This document shows, piece by piece, positions 17,244 to 26,900 of a DNA stretch of 60,494 nucleotides (its first letter is position 1; each line of letters begins with the position of its first letter). This DNA is from an uncultured Acetatifactor sp. (GTDB taxonomy: Bacteria > Bacillota > Clostridia > Lachnospirales > Lachnospiraceae), in assembly GCA_910584435.1 (NCBI GenBank), contig CAJUAP010000002.1, positions 45,401 to 105,894 on the forward strand. Reading direction: 5' to 3'. Below the pieces are notes generated by a model. The model made no database searches. It saw only the letters and a list, made by a program, of their open reading frames with translations, and had not been told where the DNA came from. A program made the translations under genes and the position numbers.

Positions 17244-17462
17244 TCACACTTCAATCATCTCCGCATCTGCTTTCCTGATAGATAGTTCATAGCCGCGGAC
17301 AGTCACTTCAATCGGATCTCCAAGGGGTGCCACCTTGCGAATCTGTACCTCCACCCCTTTCGTAAGCCCCATGTCCATAATACGGCGTTTCACCGCTCCC
17401 TCACCGTGAAGCTTCACAACCCGGACAGTATCGCCTACCTTCGCTTCCCTTAATGTCTTCAT
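17244..17462 (-). CDS. feoA: Ferrous iron transport protein A
   Basis: 72 residues, an SH3-like cytosolic accessory protein of FeoB. Family features are VKLHGEGAVKRRIMDMGLTKG, then VQIRKVAPLGDPIEVTVRGYELSIRK. The ATG at 17462 has AGGAGG seven bases upstream; the ATG at 17468 is only one base from that site and is unlikely. The gap to feoB is 83 bp, and the two genes are clearly one operon. Confidence 0.95.
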   Translation of the reverse strand: MKTLREAKVGDTVRVVKLHGEGAVKRRIMDMGLTKGVEVQIRKVAPLGDPIEVTVRGYELSIRKADAEMIEV

Positions 17463-17547
17463 TTCCATTCCTCCTGTCTCATCATTATTAATGTGAATCC
17501 TTGCATCCTGACGCAGCTATTTGCCCGCTGCCATTGCTGCATTCGGC

Positions 17548-17697
17548 TCAGACCATAATCTTCTGTGCCATCTCCCTGCTGACTGCAATACGGGAATCCT
17601 TCACGTTCACAATCACATTGCCGCCAATGGCGTTTATGACCGTAACCGCTGTACCAAGGGATGGCTTGATTCTCATACTCCGCAACGATCGATGCCA
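17548..17697 (-). pseudogene. 3' remnant of a second feoA
   Basis: The minus-strand frame ending at 17548 reads TAVTVINAIGGNVIVN and then DSRIAVSREMAQKIMV, which is the second half of a FeoA domain. The first half (the KRRIMDMG-type segment) is absent: upstream codons match only loosely and run out of frame into the end of the regulator gene at 17723. Clostridial feo operons often carry two feoA genes, so this looks like a truncated first copy. A very short functional product cannot be excluded, but no good start was found. Confidence 0.65.
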
Positions 17698-17722
17698 TGG
17701 TGCTTCCGTCCATAAAGGCTGC

Positions 17723-19522
17723 TCATCTTTCCTGCAATTCCAAAATCGTCTCCGCGATCCCATAGTTCTCTTCCTCCAGAAGAAGCGCATTTTCAAGCAG
17801 ATGCATCTGTTCCCTGCGAAGCTCCTTCGTAGATACCCCTGAAACGTCTGCTATGGAATCCGCCGCCTCGGATAAGGGGGATTGACATGCCCTGCACCGG
17901 AACGCAGACAGTGCCTCCGCAATCGTCCGGAAATTCTCCGCCATTTTTTCCAGATGCTTCTGTGCCGTTTCCGCGAGCAGAGAGAGGTTCTCACGCAGCC
18001 AGACAGCTGCCGCCTGTCTGGAATCTATGAGGCTGCAAAGCATATTGTCGTTTACGCTCAGGCGTCTCATAACATTTTCCCTGTCATTCTCCAGCTGAAA
18101 GTCTGATTCCTTTGAGAGACCTTCCATCCACGCCCTGTATGCCTCTTTTCCCTGGTAATAGCCCCGGTTTTTCCGGGCATGGAAGGAATCCCTCAGCACA
18201 GTAAGAGAGGTTCTCAGGGATTCTTGCGGTGATGGTTTCTCCTTTTTTTCACCAAAGTGCATGATAATAAAAGGCCAGAAATCAGCGTACAGGTATCCTC
18301 CATTCTCCTCGAAAACCATCTGCCGGTCTGCCTGTTCCAGCGCACCGAAAGCCTCCTGATCAAAGTAGGTACGGCACAAAAAACGTGCTCCGTTATGGGT
18401 GTATCCTGTGATAATCCCCCACTCAGGAGCCACCCTCAGGTTAATCGCCAGTACCGGTTTTCCGCTTTGAATATCCTTCATGATCGCCTGGCGTTCCGCC
18501 TTTCTCTTCTGCTTTTCCAGCCTCTCCACTGTGCGGAACGCATAACCCACAGCGCTGTACAACGGCGCAGCATAGTCAAAGGCCACAAGCGCGTCCGTAC
18601 AGCTGTAATCCCAGGCATCGGTAAAGGCAATTCGATAGCATGCGCCGCTCATTCCCATAATCTGTTCATAGGTATAAGCTTCCCCCATGTAATTCAACGC
18701 TGCCAAAAAAGACCCCGCCCAGGGACATGTCTGCCTGTGGTATTTCATTCCCTCATCCCATGAGAGATGCATCACATTTTCCAGTATGCACTTTGAATCA
18801 TCCCGAAGCAGAAGCTGCATACCATCATGTACATAGTATATAGTATCGTTTTCCGCACAGCTGATAACATGGATTCCCTCCGCATTCAGATAAATCAGTG
18901 TCAGATATTCCGTATCGTCACTTGCCGGATTGCTGGGAAAGGTTTCATGATTCACTTCTATCCTGTCCCATTTAAAATACTCATAATGCTCCATCTTCTG
19001 CATGGCAGAGACATAATCCTTTTCGCTGCCGTAGAAAGCGCCGATGATCTGAAACGGCCTGTCCCCTGCAAAACCTGTACTTTTCTTATCCAATGTCAGA
19101 TTTTCGTTCTGCAATGCGTAAGAATAGCCAATGCCCCCAGGGGTCTGGAATTTCACAATTAGAACCTTCAGGCGGTCACTCTCAATGTCCGCACCGATAA
19201 ATGCTGTATTCACATAGATGTTAAGTGTGTTGTCTCGCACCATATCATTCAGGAAACGAGACACGGAAACCTGCGTCTGTCCATCCGTATAAACCGCTTC
19301 CAGAATAAAAAGCTCCCTGGGACACAGCAGACTGTCAATGCTGCATTCCAACGCTTCCGCAAGCGCAGGAAGAATAGCCGTCTCCGGCAGACATTTTGCA
19401 TTCTCCCATTTTGATACGGCCTGAGGACTTACAGACAGCCGCTCTGCAAGAGCCTCCCCTGTGTATCCCCGTTCTTTCCGCAGAGCAGCAATTCTCTTTG
19501 CGGCCAATTCTGATGTAAACAT
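17723..19522 (-). CDS. XRE regulator fused to a BtrH/C39-like domain
   Basis: 599 residues. An N-terminal helix-turn-helix of XRE type (about 8-60: GEALAERLSVSPQAVSKWEN) is followed by a long body. Residues around 255-450 contain CPWAGSFLAALNYMGE, YEQIMGMSGACYRIAF and a later GIITGYTHNG, resembling BtrH N-terminal or C39-like cysteine-peptidase folds. The C-terminal about 150 residues are helical. It may sense or process a peptide or metabolite, but activity is unproven. GAGGTAG precedes the ATG at 19522. It sits directly upstream of the feo genes and apparently abuts the truncated feoA, so it may have displaced that gene's 5' end. Confidence 0.75.
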   Translation of the reverse strand: MFTSELAAKRIAALRKERGYTGEALAERLSVSPQAVSKWENAKCLPETAILPALAEALECSIDSLLCPRELFILEAVYTDGQTQVSVSRFLNDMVRDNTLNIYVNTAFIGADIESDRLKVLIVKFQTPGGIGYSYALQNENLTLDKKSTGFAGDRPFQIIGAFYGSEKDYVSAMQKMEHYEYFKWDRIEVNHETFPSNPASDDTEYLTLIYLNAEGIHVISCAENDTIYYVHDGMQLLLRDDSKCILENVMHLSWDEGMKYHRQTCPWAGSFLAALNYMGEAYTYEQIMGMSGACYRIAFTDAWDYSCTDALVAFDYAAPLYSAVGYAFRTVERLEKQKRKAERQAIMKDIQSGKPVLAINLRVAPEWGIITGYTHNGARFLCRTYFDQEAFGALEQADRQMVFEENGGYLYADFWPFIIMHFGEKKEKPSPQESLRTSLTVLRDSFHARKNRGYYQGKEAYRAWMEGLSKESDFQLENDRENVMRRLSVNDNMLCSLIDSRQAAAVWLRENLSLLAETAQKHLEKMAENFRTIAEALSAFRCRACQSPLSEAADSIADVSGVSTKELRREQMHLLENALLLEEENYGIAETILELQER

Positions 19523-19812
19523 CTCACTTACTACCTCCGATCTGATTTCAGCGCTGAAAAAATAGTGCAGCAGTTCAGCGACCTATAGAAACTGCTATAA
19601 AACAGTATAGATGAAATAAACCGGATTCTCAATACATACTGATTTAAGAAGAAACAGGAAATATCAACCTGTGGTTTATGCCTTCCAAAAGAAAGCGGCC
19701 GCCATCAAGCATTTGATTCAGTATCCCGGTATCGTCAGGGACATCACCAATGACATAATACATGGCCTGCCTTCTCAATTTGTTTCATAACGACACCACC
19801 GTCTCGTCTCAC
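19523..19812. other. Intergenic region with a 39-codon minus-strand frame
   Basis: 290 bases. A frame from ATG 19763 to the stop at 19644 begins MYYVIGDV, loosely like the start of phosphoesterases (YCMSDIHG in the next gene), and is preceded by GAAGG. It may be a decayed fragment; support is weak. A partial CAGTTCAG element lies near 19573. Confidence 0.3.
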
Positions 19813-20505
19813 TCAGTTTTCCACATCATAGGGCAGGAGCAGCCATGTACCGTCCTCCGTCACACTATAATATGTATCCGTTTCTGTATCCACCATCAAA
19901 ACGGGAATCCTGCCGCTGTTTAAAACCGTACCGTCTATGTAATAATGGCTTGCCCCGTCATAATAAATATCGTGAAACTTAGGATCGCCCACAATCTCAG
20001 CGGTGCCCACATGTCCCGCCACTACTTTCATATCGAGGTTTTCAATCCGTCCCGTTTCCGCCGGATATTTTCCGGTAAATACCTCTTCTCCCGTTCCCCA
20101 CTCCCACAAATCGCCCGCCTCTTCATCTATGCCCGCATGGACGAAGATCGTATTGCCCTCTATGTAATAGCGCGGCAGGTTCTCCATCCATCGAATATAG
20201 CCGTCGTCCTCCCCATCGCCATAATCATCCGCAAATGTCTTAATCAGACAGTCTATGGAAGAATCTCCCAGCAGCACAAACTCCTCGTGGTTTCCCATGA
20301 GCGCCACGACTTTGTCCGAACCGTATCGGTACTGAAGCGACATGATCCTATCCAGCACACCCCTGTTGTCCGCGCCGCCGTGGATATAATCGCCGAGCAG
20401 AATCAGCTTCACGTCATCATCATTCAAATGCTCCGCCACCAAGGACAGCGCCTCCTCAAATTCCGCAAGGCACCCGTGAATGTCTGACATACAATATAAT
20501 TTCAT
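19813..20505 (-). CDS. Calcineurin-like metallophosphoesterase (Ser/Thr phosphatase type)
   Basis: 230 residues from the ATG at 20505, which follows AGGAGG; the longer frame to 20544 lacks a site. The five metallophosphoesterase blocks are present: SDIHG near the N-terminus, LLGDYIHGGADNRG, MGNHEEF, VHAGID and AGHVGT. They bind a dinuclear metal centre that hydrolyses phosphoesters. The family includes protein phosphatases and dinucleotide hydrolases (PrpA/ApaH-like), and the substrate cannot be assigned. Probably cytosolic. Confidence 0.88.
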   Translation of the reverse strand: MKLYCMSDIHGCLAEFEEALSLVAEHLNDDDVKLILLGDYIHGGADNRGVLDRIMSLQYRYGSDKVVALMGNHEEFVLLGDSSIDCLIKTFADDYGDGEDDGYIRWMENLPRYYIEGNTIFVHAGIDEEAGDLWEWGTGEEVFTGKYPAETGRIENLDMKVVAGHVGTAEIVGDPKFHDIYYDGASHYYIDGTVLNSGRIPVLMVDTETDTYYSVTEDGTWLLLPYDVEN

Positions 20506-20610
20506 GTGAAGCCTCCTCTTCTTGCATCTCCATTCGTATCTCATGGGAATAGCAGTATTATTTTATGGCATTAACTATTACTTTCTGCATCCGGCAAGAT
20601 CTGGCAACCG

Positions 20611-20841
20611 TCAGAAAACTGACATTTTTTCAGCATTTGATCCAATAAATCCCCGCCGGCCCGCCTGATACAGTTCCTCTTCCATGGCCTTTTTCCGGTC
20701 AGTTGCCATATCCAATTTTCTCAGGCTTTTCCATACACATTTATGGACATATCTCTCAAAATGTGCATACAGACTTTCCCATGCCGCATTGTCGCCGGAT
20801 TCTGCTTTTAAAATCAGCTCCTTCACTTCTTCATTTGTCAT
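20611..20841 (-). pseudogene. Truncated sigma-70-like factor fragment
   Basis: 76 codons. The N-terminus (LILKAESGDNAAWESLYAHF, then YVHKCVWKSLRK and EEELYQAG) resembles region 2 of small sigma-70-like factors found in mobile elements of Clostridia, which are about 150-200 residues. After ELYQAGRRGF the similarity stops and a short unrelated tail ends the frame, so the DNA-binding region 4 is missing. Its start overlaps the stop of the upstream pseudogene (ATGA). It is most likely a relic. Confidence 0.55.
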
Positions 20842-21089
20842 ATCATTGCCTGAGTATATCTTTCGCCCCCCTTGGCTTCCGTCCGGTCTGTCTTGGGAAT
20901 CACATGAAACTGTTCCGGCACAGCCCTAATTACCTATACCTTTTCTTTCGGACATTTTGGCACTTTCGCATCCTCCGTCTTCGCCTTATGATAGTTCTCC
21001 CTTACTTCAACCCGCACCTTCTCTTAATCTGCACAATATACAATCTCGAAGTCACTCTTATCCCATTTATATAAGCCTTCATCTGTATA
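20838..21089 (-). pseudogene. Decayed coding sequence with two in-frame stops
   Basis: The minus-strand frame from 21089 to TGA 20838 reads as ordinary protein (WDKSDFEIVYCAD, stop, EKVRVEVRENYHKAKTEDAK and onward, stop, VIRAVPEQFHVIPKTDRTEA and onward). It is interrupted by TAA at 21026 and TAG at 20936. The family is not recognised. It ends in an ATGA overlap with the sigma-factor fragment, so the two once formed an operon. Random sequence is possible but the composition argues against it. Confidence 0.45.
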
Positions 21090-21422
21090 TTAGATTTAAC
21101 ATATTATATAAGCTTTCATCTGTATATTAGATTTAACATAAACCTTTCATGACAGAATATGCTTCTGTTCTGGTTCACAGCATTTTCCAACTTTGCCTAT
21201 TGCAATATATCTATCCTCATGAATACTGTGTTCAAAATCAAACATTTCAATGTAATAAGGGTCATCAAAAACAAAATTAACTATCCTATTTTCTTACCAT
21301 CATCTATCCTATCCCTTTAAAGCAAATCACTATTTGAAACGAGGTCTGATTTTATGCTTTTTAATTATTGTTGAATTATTCAGTATCTATTTCCAATTTT
21401 TCTCTCCGAGCAATTACATCTG
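20842..21422. other. Gene-free region of about 580 bp
   Basis: It contains the decayed coding sequence above, a 37-bp tandem duplication (21071-21144) and an AT-rich stretch (21140-21420) in which nothing was recognised. Confidence 0.6.
21071..21144. repeat. 37-bp tandem duplication
   Basis: ATAAGC(C/T)TTCATCTGTATATT begins at 21071 and again at 21108 and continues with TAGATTTAACATA in both copies, differing by one base over about 30 bases. Confidence 0.85.
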
Positions 21423-22259
21423 TCACACATTCCCCACATACACCCTTTCCAGATACTTCCCGGCTGTCCGGGCAAGGCGGTATAACTGCTCCACATCCGT
21501 AGCCTCTCTGTCCTGCATATGGTAGCGTGGGAAAAAACGGGTGATATGAAGGGGGATTGCTGGCTGCAGACCGGCAATCCATTTGGCCTGCGCCTCCATA
21601 TCCGTCAGGGAATCGTTTTCTCCTGGCACAATCAGCGTAGTCAATTCCACATGACAGCCTTCCGCCGCTCTGGCGATAAAGCTTTTAACCGTCTCCAAAT
21701 CCCCTCCAAGCTTCCGGTAATATTCCTCCCGAAAGCCCTTCAGGTCAATGTTCATGGCATCCATCCAGGGCAGTAATTCCTCAAGCACCTCCATGGATGC
21801 CGTACCGTTCGTCACAAGCACATTCACCATGCCGTATTCCCTCACCAGCCGGGCGGATTCGCGGACATATTCCCAGCCCACCAGGGGCTCGTTATAGGTA
21901 TAGGCCACGCCTATGTTCCCTGCCTTTTTCTTCTCCTTCCAGCGCAGCGCAATGTCCGCAAGCTGTTCGGGAGACACATATTCCGTGTCAAAAGCTCCCC
22001 TGTCTGCCATGGAAATCTCATAATTCTGGCAGAAAGGACATCTTAAATTGCATCCATAACTCCCCACGGACAAAATCATACTTCCGGGATGGAAGTCCTT
22101 CAGCGGCTTCTTTTCGATTGGGTCCAATGCCATGGACGTTACGCGGCCGTAATTTGCGCAGATAATATCTCCGCCCTGGTTTTTTCTGGCGCCGCATAAC
22201 CCCGTCTGCCCCGGTTCCAGCGCACAGTGATGCATACATACCTGACATATTGTTTTCAT
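21423..22259 (-). CDS. AmmeMemoRadiSam system radical SAM enzyme
   Basis: 278 residues. Contains the radical SAM cluster motif CNLRCPFC preceded by SVGSYG, and an extra N-terminal Cys region (CQVCMHHCALEPGQTGLCGARKN, here split into CQVCMHHC and CGARKN) typical of this family, which resembles pyruvate formate-lyase activating enzymes. Other family segments are GVAYTYNEPLVGWEY, NVLVTNGT and MNIDLKGF. Its substrate is unknown; the name comes from co-occurrence with AMMECR1 and Memo proteins. GGAG precedes the ATG at 22259 and four 16-bp repeats separate it from its partner gene upstream. Confidence 0.92.
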   Translation of the reverse strand: MKTICQVCMHHCALEPGQTGLCGARKNQGGDIICANYGRVTSMALDPIEKKPLKDFHPGSMILSVGSYGCNLRCPFCQNYEISMADRGAFDTEYVSPEQLADIALRWKEKKKAGNIGVAYTYNEPLVGWEYVRESARLVREYGMVNVLVTNGTASMEVLEELLPWMDAMNIDLKGFREEYYRKLGGDLETVKSFIARAAEGCHVELTTLIVPGENDSLTDMEAQAKWIAGLQPAIPLHITRFFPRYHMQDREATDVEQLYRLARTAGKYLERVYVGNV

Positions 22260-22268
22260 CGCAAAATT

Positions 22269-22332
22269 AACTCCTGTCCCTAATAATTCCTATCCCCAAT
22301 GATTCCTGTCCCTAATAATTCCTGTCCCTAAT
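22269..22332 (-). repeat. 16-bp tandem repeat, 4 copies, forming the intergenic spacer
   Basis: Units start at 22269, 22285, 22301 and 22317. On the minus strand each reads ATTAGGGACAGGAATT with one to three changes. The stop TAG of the upstream gene (22330-22328) is inside the first transcribed unit, and the last unit carries the ACAGGAG site that serves the radical SAM gene. Confidence 0.92.
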
Positions 22333-23713
22333 GATGCCGTATGACTTCAAACCGTTCCAGCTTCACGCTCTCATAGGCTTTGATTCCTGCCTTCTGCTTT
22401 GCAATGGCAATCTGCTGTTCCACTGTGTCCACACCCTCCAGTTTCGGAAGCAGCAGCCCTCGTTTGGCGCCCCTTGTGACAATGACGCCGTACCGCGCCG
22501 CATCCAGTTCTTCAGGGGATGAGATTTTCTCCGTCTCCCCCAGCACGTCAACACTGATTGCCAGGCGCCCCACCTCCCATGCTTCCACAGGAGCAAATCT
22601 GGGATCCTCCGAACAGGCACTGACTGCATTGTACATAATTTCTTCCGCCAGAGAGCTCCGCACCGCCTGAATCGTACCGATACATCCCCTGAGCCTCCCA
22701 TCCTCCTTTAAGGACACAAATGCACCGGCTCTGGTGCTGCACAATTCCTCCGGCAGTCCCTCCGGCACCTCAGGAAGCTTTCCCGTCTCCACAAATGCCT
22801 CAATGGTGTACCTTGCCAGCCTGACATAGGGATCTTCCTGTTCCTGCAGGGCAAGAAGCCGTAGCCGTTCTTTCTCTTCATACTGCTCCAGGAAATTGCG
22901 TGCCTCATCAGTACCGCAGGGCTGATACATACAGATGCCGTACCCCACCCCAAACGGACCCTCATAGGAAAAACGTTCTGCCTTCAGGGCAGTCCGATCA
23001 AAAGCACCTGCTAAAATAGTAAAGGAGCGATGCCCGCACTCCCCAGCCCTCTCGCAGAAATCTTCTGAAAATTCCAGCAGCTCTCCGAACGCGCCCCTGC
23101 CCATCACATCCATAATCCGCGCATCATAGGCAGGCCCTTCTTCCTGATATCCGTAAGGCCCGTCCTCCTTCAGCTTATGGGACAAATCACCGCTGGCAAT
23201 CAATACCGCGTTTCTCCCCAGCGTCTGCGCCGCAGCCTGGATACACTGTCCCAGCTGATAGTGTGCCGTCAGCGGAAAACCGGACAGTCCGATTCTTACC
23301 AGACGATAGCCCGTCCAATACTGATTTACAAAATACAGGGGCACCATGGTACCATGATCCAGCTTCCTCTCACGCTCTCCAAGGGTCCCTGCCTGTAAAC
23401 CGGCCGCCTCCGCAGCTTTGCACAGTGCCTGGACAAATTCTGTGTCGTAGGAAATTTCCATAGAAACCTGTCCTGCCCCAAACTGTCTAAAATCTCCCTT
23501 CGCTCCCTGTCCGGGCGATATATGGAAATAATCCGCATACATAGTCTGATGCGGGGAAAGGAGCACAATTGTCTCCGGCTGCAGACGGCCAATCGTCTCC
23601 GCTGCCCTATGGTATGCGTCAATGGTCTTCTGTATTTTCTGTTCCTCGCCACCACCCACATCAGGTATGATAAGGGGCGGGTGGGGGACCATGAATCCTG
23701 CTGAGATTCCCAT
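22328..23713 (-). CDS. AmmeMemoRadiSam system: LigB/Memo-like domain fused to AMMECR1
   Basis: 461 residues in two domains. Residues 1-270 are a class III extradiol dioxygenase-like (LigB/Memo) domain with MVPHPPLIIP, LLSPHQTMY, LDHGTMVPLYF and IASGDLSH, which carry the candidate metal-binding His/Asp residues. Residues about 285-461 are AMMECR1: the CIGTIQ segment, ISVDVLGETEKI, YGVIVTRGAKRGLLLP and VEQQIAIAKQKAG. The fused form is a known arrangement of this uncharacterised system. Memo has been linked to copper or iron binding in animals; bacterial chemistry is unknown. It is first in a two-gene operon with the radical SAM enzyme. Confidence 0.92.
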   Translation of the reverse strand: MGISAGFMVPHPPLIIPDVGGGEEQKIQKTIDAYHRAAETIGRLQPETIVLLSPHQTMYADYFHISPGQGAKGDFRQFGAGQVSMEISYDTEFVQALCKAAEAAGLQAGTLGERERKLDHGTMVPLYFVNQYWTGYRLVRIGLSGFPLTAHYQLGQCIQAAAQTLGRNAVLIASGDLSHKLKEDGPYGYQEEGPAYDARIMDVMGRGAFGELLEFSEDFCERAGECGHRSFTILAGAFDRTALKAERFSYEGPFGVGYGICMYQPCGTDEARNFLEQYEEKERLRLLALQEQEDPYVRLARYTIEAFVETGKLPEVPEGLPEELCSTRAGAFVSLKEDGRLRGCIGTIQAVRSSLAEEIMYNAVSACSEDPRFAPVEAWEVGRLAISVDVLGETEKISSPEELDAARYGVIVTRGAKRGLLLPKLEGVDTVEQQIAIAKQKAGIKAYESVKLERFEVIRHH

Positions 23714-23931
23714 ATGAATCCTCCCTTCTATTCCAGTTCCGTCTCTTCACATTTCTTCGCTGGACTATTCCGTTCGTTCCCACAACCAATGCGCCAGTTC
23801 ATCACTGTTTCCGGTTTGCTGCAGGGTGCTTCATTCAAAGTTTATCATTGGGCTATAGAAAAGTCAACGGCCTTTGACTATAAGCAATGCCATCGGCAGA
23901 ATCAGTGTTAAGGGAAAACATCCCCTTTCCT

Positions 23932-26900
23932 TTATCTTGTCACTGCATTACATCTCGCTTCCATCATATCATCCATAATCCCCTCTCTTATTTTCTGACA
24001 GTCTTCAAAATCCTCATTTTCCAGCTTTTGGTATACCACGACCCATATTTTCTCCTTATTATCCACCACACAGCAGCGAAGCATATTTTCTAATTCCATA
24101 AATATTGCCTTGCGAGGCATATTGACCTCCAATATTTCCTCTATCACTTTATGGGGATCATCATTCTTAACCACACACATTTTCAACAGCTTCATGGTAA
24201 GTATATTGACATCCCTGGTCCATTCTATCTGCTCAAGTTTCTTCATCCTGTTTTCTGATATGCAGCTTTTCAAATCGACCTTCTCACCAATAAGCAGAGG
24301 AATTACTGATAAATAGCTGTTTTCCTGTTCATCATACACTATTTTATCAACAATATTGCTTATGATATCCTGTATTTCTTTCTCTCTTATACATTTAGCA
24401 AGCCGAATTATTTTTGTTCGATGCAGCAGCTTCCGTTGTATCATCTGTTCTGCATAAACCAGGTCAGGCACTCTGTTCCATAATTCCTTTTTATATTTAG
24501 ACGCTAACAGAACCCCAATCATCTCATACATCCAATAACCATAATACTTTCTGCGGATAGCTTCGCAGATAATACTTAAAATATACTGTGCAGTTTCTTC
24601 ACTCATATCTGATATCTGCTGCATTTGGCTTATTAATATTTCTGCCACAAACATGTACATCTTAAAAAAACCCTCATTTAATACGCTTAATGCTTCAAGA
24701 CATATAACGTCATTCTCTGTCAGCTTGTCCAATGCAATATGACCACATATATAAACGGTACACTTCAATCCTATTTTCCGGCATTGAAGCTCCTTTATAT
24801 CCCCTCCAATCAACTTTTCATAATCTACCCCACGCGCTGACATCCACACATTAAATTCCTTTTCTGTATCAAAAGACACATTCCCTGCATATTCTTCTAA
24901 TATGGACTTGTATCTGCCTTGTATATATTCTTCCTCTCTCTCAAGCTGATTACATAATTGTTGATACTTTCCAAAGGAAGGCTTCAGTAAAAAGCTGCAG
25001 AAATCTGCCAGATAATCCAATTTCATCCGCCTTAATTCTGTCTGTAATGCCTCTAACTCCGTTCTATTTGCCTCTTCATTTCGTACATAAACTCCCACTT
25101 CTTCTATTATTTTTACTTCAATACGATTTTCACAGCTCAACGAATACAAAGAAGCAAAACAAGACCTTGCCGTTTTCATATAAACTCCCAGTTTGTCACT
25201 AACATCCCTTTCTTGCAAACGCCAGTCGTCACAGAAAAGCCATTGCAGAAACAGATTCTTCTTTAGTATTGTATTTATGCCTGCATCTACAGTATCCGAC
25301 AATTCCACTAAAACATCATATGGCAGAAAAAACTTTACTTTGTCCTGCGCCAATGCCTCTTCGATCCAGCATTTTGCCATTCGATATATTTCTTCACTGC
25401 CTCCTACCCCGTATTCCAAAATATATATGGCAAGCATTAACTGCCGCTCCTCTGATAACCTTTCTGCCAAACCTTTCACTTCAGCTTCCAAATGATTCTT
25501 ATGGTTTTCATTCAACGTTAAATATAACTTAAATATCTTTTCCAGGAACTCTCCCTTTTCCAAATAGTGCTCATCAATATAGCGCAACAGCTTCTCCCTC
25601 TGTGCACCCGTAATCAGGCTGAAATTCTGAAAATCCTTAACCTTGTCACATTCCGCCACCTCCAATACCTTTGCCGCAAGGGCAACATACTTATCCTGCT
25701 GCTTTCCCCGGAAAATATCCTCTGCAAGAATATCTATTGCCAGCCATGAGCCAAACAGACACAGATTCTCCAGACTATAATCTGTTTTCATAATATTGTC
25801 CTTGCCATTCATCTGTTCGCATAATCTGCCGATTTCCGGCTCAAGGCTTTTTCTCTCCAGTTCTATGTATCCAAGGGTAAAAAGCAATGTATTCCTCCAA
25901 TAGGAGCTATATGCAATCTGTTCAATATTGCGCAGCGCCTCCCCATCGGTTTTATCTTTTATCAGATATGTCCCGGCAAAATATTCCTGTATGGAACGGA
26001 TGCTAAAACTGTAATATCCCTCACGGTTTTCACATAAAAAACAAATTCTTTCCGTAATTGTCATCAAAAATTCTTCTGCCTTTTCAGCAGTTCCCGATTC
26101 CGCCTCATAGAAATTATCCTGATTTTCTTCTATGTAGTCCCCAATGGCTGCTTCCAGATTTTCTCTGCTGATTTCCGCAGAGGGATTCTCTTCCCCTTCA
26201 GATTCACACTGCAGCTTGTATCCGATCAGATAATGCATCTCTTCCAGCCAGCCCGTATTGTCATTCAGCGTTGCCACTATCTCCTTTTGCTTTTCTCTTC
26301 TTACGACTGTGTCATAATATTGGCGGAACAATGAATATCTTTCATGGGGCGGTTTCCCTCCGCTTTTCACTAAAATGGAAATAATTGTTATCTGAAGAGG
26401 CGTCTTCATCAGCCTGCATGTAACCTCATCCTCAAGCGCTTCTTTCATAATACGAATATAGCCTTCTCTTTTCTCCGTCTGCTCTTCCATGAGATGAAAC
26501 AGCTTGTGAATGTACCCATGGCAGTCCTCTTTCGTGAGTTCCGCCACCTCAAGATGCTGATATCTCGTCTCGTCAAAATCATGATTATATCCCTGGGGTC
26601 TGGTGGTGCCGATCACCATACAGTCACAGGACAATTCTTTTAATTCCATCGAAATGAAGATATGTATCTGCCTTAACACTTCCTGTCTGTTGGAGGATTC
26701 CGGCACTTCATCCAATCCATCAAAGAAAAATATCCATGCCAGTTCTCCCAGCATTCTTCGCATTGTTTTAGTGGAAACAGTGTCCCCCACCAGTTTTTTA
26801 ATCCTGTCCTTCATATATTGTATCACCGAAATATTCTCGTCTTTCTTCCGGTTGATCCATGCGGCATATTCCCTCAGCACTATCTTAAATGGAATCCTGT

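Noticed and set aside
17459..17713. 84-codon minus-strand frame over the feoA remnant
   Set aside because: A different frame from the FeoA-like one; composition is not protein-like.
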